Of a DNA stretch of 8,586 nt, positions 6,968 to 8,586 are shown piece after piece. A program made the translations under genes and the position numbers. This DNA comes from JBBQZL01 sp038207745. GTDB lineage: Bacteria > Actinomycetota > Thermoleophilia > Solirubrobacterales > 70-9. The stretch spans positions 1-8,586 of the forward strand of contig JBBQZL010000118.1 of NCBI GenBank assembly GCA_038207745.1, given 5' to 3'. The stretch's first letter is position 1; each line of letters opens with the position of its first letter. The notes beneath the pieces are model-generated. The model ran no database searches and was not told the DNA's origin. It saw nothing but the letters and a program-made list of their open reading frames with translations.

Positions 6968-7037
6968 TCCCCAACGCTAGACGATCGCGGCCGTCCGCCG
7001 GTCAGGTCGTGGTCCTCGCCATCTACCATGGGGGGAC
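6968..7037. promoter_or_regulatory. Divergent promoter region, helicase-nuclease versus phosphatase
   Basis: A 70-bp spacer with a TANNNT box for each direction. Minus strand: TAGCGT at 6979-6974, ending 7 nt before the GTG at 6967. Plus strand: TACCAT at 7024-7029, followed by GGGGGGAC and the ATG at 7038. No strong -35 hexamers are visible; CTGACC on the minus strand (7005-7000) is 20 bp from the box, too far to be convincing. The layout suggests leaderless or nearly leaderless mRNAs both ways. Confidence 0.5.
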
Positions 7038-7883
7038 ATGTCTGTCAACGCATCCGAGCGAGCGCTTTCTGCCGACTGGCTGGCGCTCTGCCGCAGGGCC
7101 GTCGTCTCCCAGCGCGCGATCTTCGAGGAGGTCCGGGGTATCAACGCACGGACCGAGTACGACGGTATTGGCGAGGGCGGCGATCACACCCTGGTGATCG
7201 ACCGCCGCTGCGAGGACGTCCTCTTTGCCGAGCTCGACGCGCTCGCCGCCGAAGGCGTCTCCTTCAGCGCCGTATCCGAGGAACGAGGCGAGGTCGGTTT
7301 CGGCGATGGGAGCGATGCCCGCGTCGTCATCGACCCGATCGACGGCTCACTCAATGCCCGCCGGACGCTGCCCTCACACAGTCTCAGCGTCGCGGTGGCC
7401 TCCGGCCCTTCGATGGCCGACGTCGAATTTGCCTACGTCTACGACTTCGGCGCCGACGACGAGTTCGTCGCCGCACGCGGCAGGGGAGCGCGGATCAACG
7501 ACGAGCCGATCCGGGCACAGGAGAACGAGAAGGGCCTCGAGGTGGTCGGCCTCGAATCGGCCAATCCGCGCTGGGCGGTCCCCGTCCTCGACGCACTGGG
7601 CGAGTCGGTTTACAGGCTCCGGGTGATCGGCTCGATCGCGATCACCGCCGTCTACGTCGGCACCGGCCGCCTCGACGGGATGATCAGCCTGCGGTCCTGC
7701 CGCTCGGTGGATGCTGCAGCGGCACAGCTCTTTGTACGTGAGGCCGGCGGCTTCGTCAGCTTCGGCGGCCGGCCGATGGATCAGGCGATGCTGGATCTCG
7801 AGGATCGCTACCCGATCGCCGCCGCCGCGTCAGAGGCCGGACTGGCGATCCTCACCGGCGCCCAGCTCCTCTCAGCGGCGTGA
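7038..7883 (+). CDS. Inositol monophosphatase-family phosphatase
   Basis: A 281-residue Mg-dependent phosphomonoesterase of the IMPase/FBPase superfamily (usual length about 260-280). Visible elements: GEGGDHT (45-51); the metal-binding SEER (E81); DPIDGS (D99, I101, D102; the family has DPIDGT/S); GSIAITAVYVGTGRLDG (198-214); and the second metal site at CRSVDAAAAQLFVREAGG with D225. The usual WDxAAG is here SVDAAA, closer to the archaeal-type R..D.AA pattern. Substrate could be inositol-1-phosphate, fructose-1,6-bisphosphate, histidinol phosphate or a nucleotide such as PAP; the sequence does not decide. The ATG at 7038 has a TANNNT box 8 nt before it and only a poorly spaced G run, so a near-leaderless mRNA is likely. 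Its stop overlaps the next gene's start (GTGA), implying one operon. Confidence 0.9.
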   Translation: MSVNASERALSADWLALCRRAVVSQRAIFEEVRGINARTEYDGIGEGGDHTLVIDRRCEDVLFAELDALAAEGVSFSAVSEERGEVGFGDGSDARVVIDPIDGSLNARRTLPSHSLSVAVASGPSMADVEFAYVYDFGADDEFVAARGRGARINDEPIRAQENEKGLEVVGLESANPRWAVPVLDALGESVYRLRVIGSIAITAVYVGTGRLDGMISLRSCRSVDAAAAQLFVREAGGFVSFGGRPMDQAMLDLEDRYPIAAAASEAGLAILTGAQLLSAA

Positions 7884-8586
7884 GCGGACCTGTCGTCGAG
7901 TGGGGCCTTGCCGGGCAGATTGCCAGGCGTGTGGCCGGCGAGGGGACCGGCAAGCACTCGGTCACGAGCGCGGATCTGGCCGAGGCGGCCGAGGGAACGG
8001 TCGAGATGGTCTCCGCCTACACGGGTCTCGAGCCGTTCGGCGCGCTGCCCGGGCCTGAGGCGATCGACCGCCCGGAATGGATCGAGGCAAATCTCGTCTC
8101 TCTCCAGGGTCTGACCTCCAGGCTCGAGTCGGAGATGGGCGGCTCGGTTCCCGGCCCCGCATTGGTCGGTGACACCCTTCGGACCGTCGCCGGAGGCGCG
8201 ATCGGAACCGAGGTCGGGCTGCTGAGCGGCTACCTCGCCCGCCGGGTCCTCGGCCAATACGACGTCTCCCTGTTCGGTCCACACCGTGAGCCTCGCCTGC
8301 TCTTCGTCTCGCCCAACCTCGCCGAGGCCCGGGACAAGCTCGACGTTCCGCAGGATCCCTTCCTGCGCTGGATCGCCCTCCACGAGTCAACCCACGTCGT
8401 CCAGTTCTCCGCGGTCGAGTGGTTGCGACCGCATCTGGGAGGGATCGCCGAGGAGCTCCTGGGCAATGCCTTCGCCGGCATCGACACCGCCCGGATTGTC
8501 GATGGCATCCGGGGTCTTCGCATCCCCGGCCCCCGCAACGTCATCGGTGCAGTGCGCAGGGGAGACTGGCTTCAAACGGTGATCGG
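7880..8586 (+). CDS. DUF2342-type zinc-dependent metalloprotease, C-terminus cut by window edge
   Basis: The frame stays open from the GTG at 7880 to the right edge, giving 235 residues. HESTHVVQF (H168, E169, H172) is a zincin HExxH site, and the third zinc ligand should lie further on. The early VEWGLAGQIARRVAG, the Gly/Ala-rich segment LVGDTLRTVAGGAIGTEVG, the LLSGYLARRVLGQYD stretch and LLFVSPNLAEA match the actinobacterial DUF2342 family, some members of which are annotated as coenzyme F420 biosynthesis-associated. Function and substrate are unknown. No signal peptide is seen, so it is probably cytoplasmic. The start overlaps the phosphatase stop by the GTGA junction, indicating translational coupling. 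In Mycobacterium tuberculosis a DUF2342 gene (Rv3626c) lies beside tilS and hpt; whether those follow here cannot be seen. Confidence 0.85.
   Translation, partial: MSGPVVEWGLAGQIARRVAGEGTGKHSVTSADLAEAAEGTVEMVSAYTGLEPFGALPGPEAIDRPEWIEANLVSLQGLTSRLESEMGGSVPGPALVGDTLRTVAGGAIGTEVGLLSGYLARRVLGQYDVSLFGPHREPRLLFVSPNLAEARDKLDVPQDPFLRWIALHESTHVVQFSAVEWLRPHLGGIAEELLGNAFAGIDTARIVDGIRGLRIPGPRNVIGAVRRGDWLQTVI

Noticed and set aside
1..8586. tRNA, rRNA, riboswitches, insertion sequences, attachment sites or long direct repeats.
   Set aside because: The intergenic gaps are 43-144 bp, all accounted for by promoters and hairpins, and no transposase motifs or long repeats were seen by eye.

Overview
The window looks like ordinary chromosome of a high-GC actinobacterium. 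The closest fit I can suggest is Thermoleophilia/Solirubrobacterales-like. This rests on strong G/C bias at third codon positions, GTG starts, apparent leaderless promoters, a proteasome-chaperone-like PAC2 protein, a RecB/AdnB-like helicase-nuclease and a DUF2342-type zincin. The lineage is inference. No insertion sequence, phage gene, CRISPR array, tRNA or rRNA was seen.

Layout. (1) 1-1750, minus strand: the first 583 residues of a quinol-type nitric oxide reductase (qNOR). It runs off the left edge and is complete through the FeB ligands. (2) 1751-1894: an intergenic stretch that is well explained. It holds a hairpin terminator for the gene upstream, a TTGACC-N17-TACGTT promoter and a 13-bp perfect palindrome beside the qNOR ribosome-binding site. 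(3) 1895-2797, minus: a 300-residue OB-fold plus HD-domain protein of the YhaM 3'-5' exoribonuclease type. (4) 2890-3756, plus: a PAC2-family protein, divergent from (3), with an apparent leaderless GTG start. (5) 3776-3794: a perfect hairpin between two convergent genes, a likely bidirectional terminator. (6) 3800-6967, minus: a 1055-residue UvrD/Rep-type helicase fused to a PD-(D/E)XK nuclease with a four-cysteine Fe-S signature. (7) 7038-7883, plus: an inositol-monophosphatase-family phosphatase. (8) 7880-8586, plus: the first 235 residues of a DUF2342-type zinc metalloprotease with an HExxH motif, overlapping (7) by a GTGA junction and running off the right edge.

How they fit together. 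The qNOR detoxifies or respires nitric oxide at the membrane and appears to be its own transcription unit. The RNase-like, PAC2 and helicase-nuclease genes look like housekeeping functions in RNA turnover, protein assembly or quality control, and double-strand-break processing. The phosphatase and metalloprotease are translationally coupled and probably form one operon that continues to the right.

No clearly new multi-gene system is visible. The points most worth a second look are: a helicase-nuclease with no partner subunit beside it and an altered motif III; three genes with a TANNNT box 6-8 nt before the start codon; the palindrome and promoter layout at the qNOR gene; and a strong excess of GATC sites.
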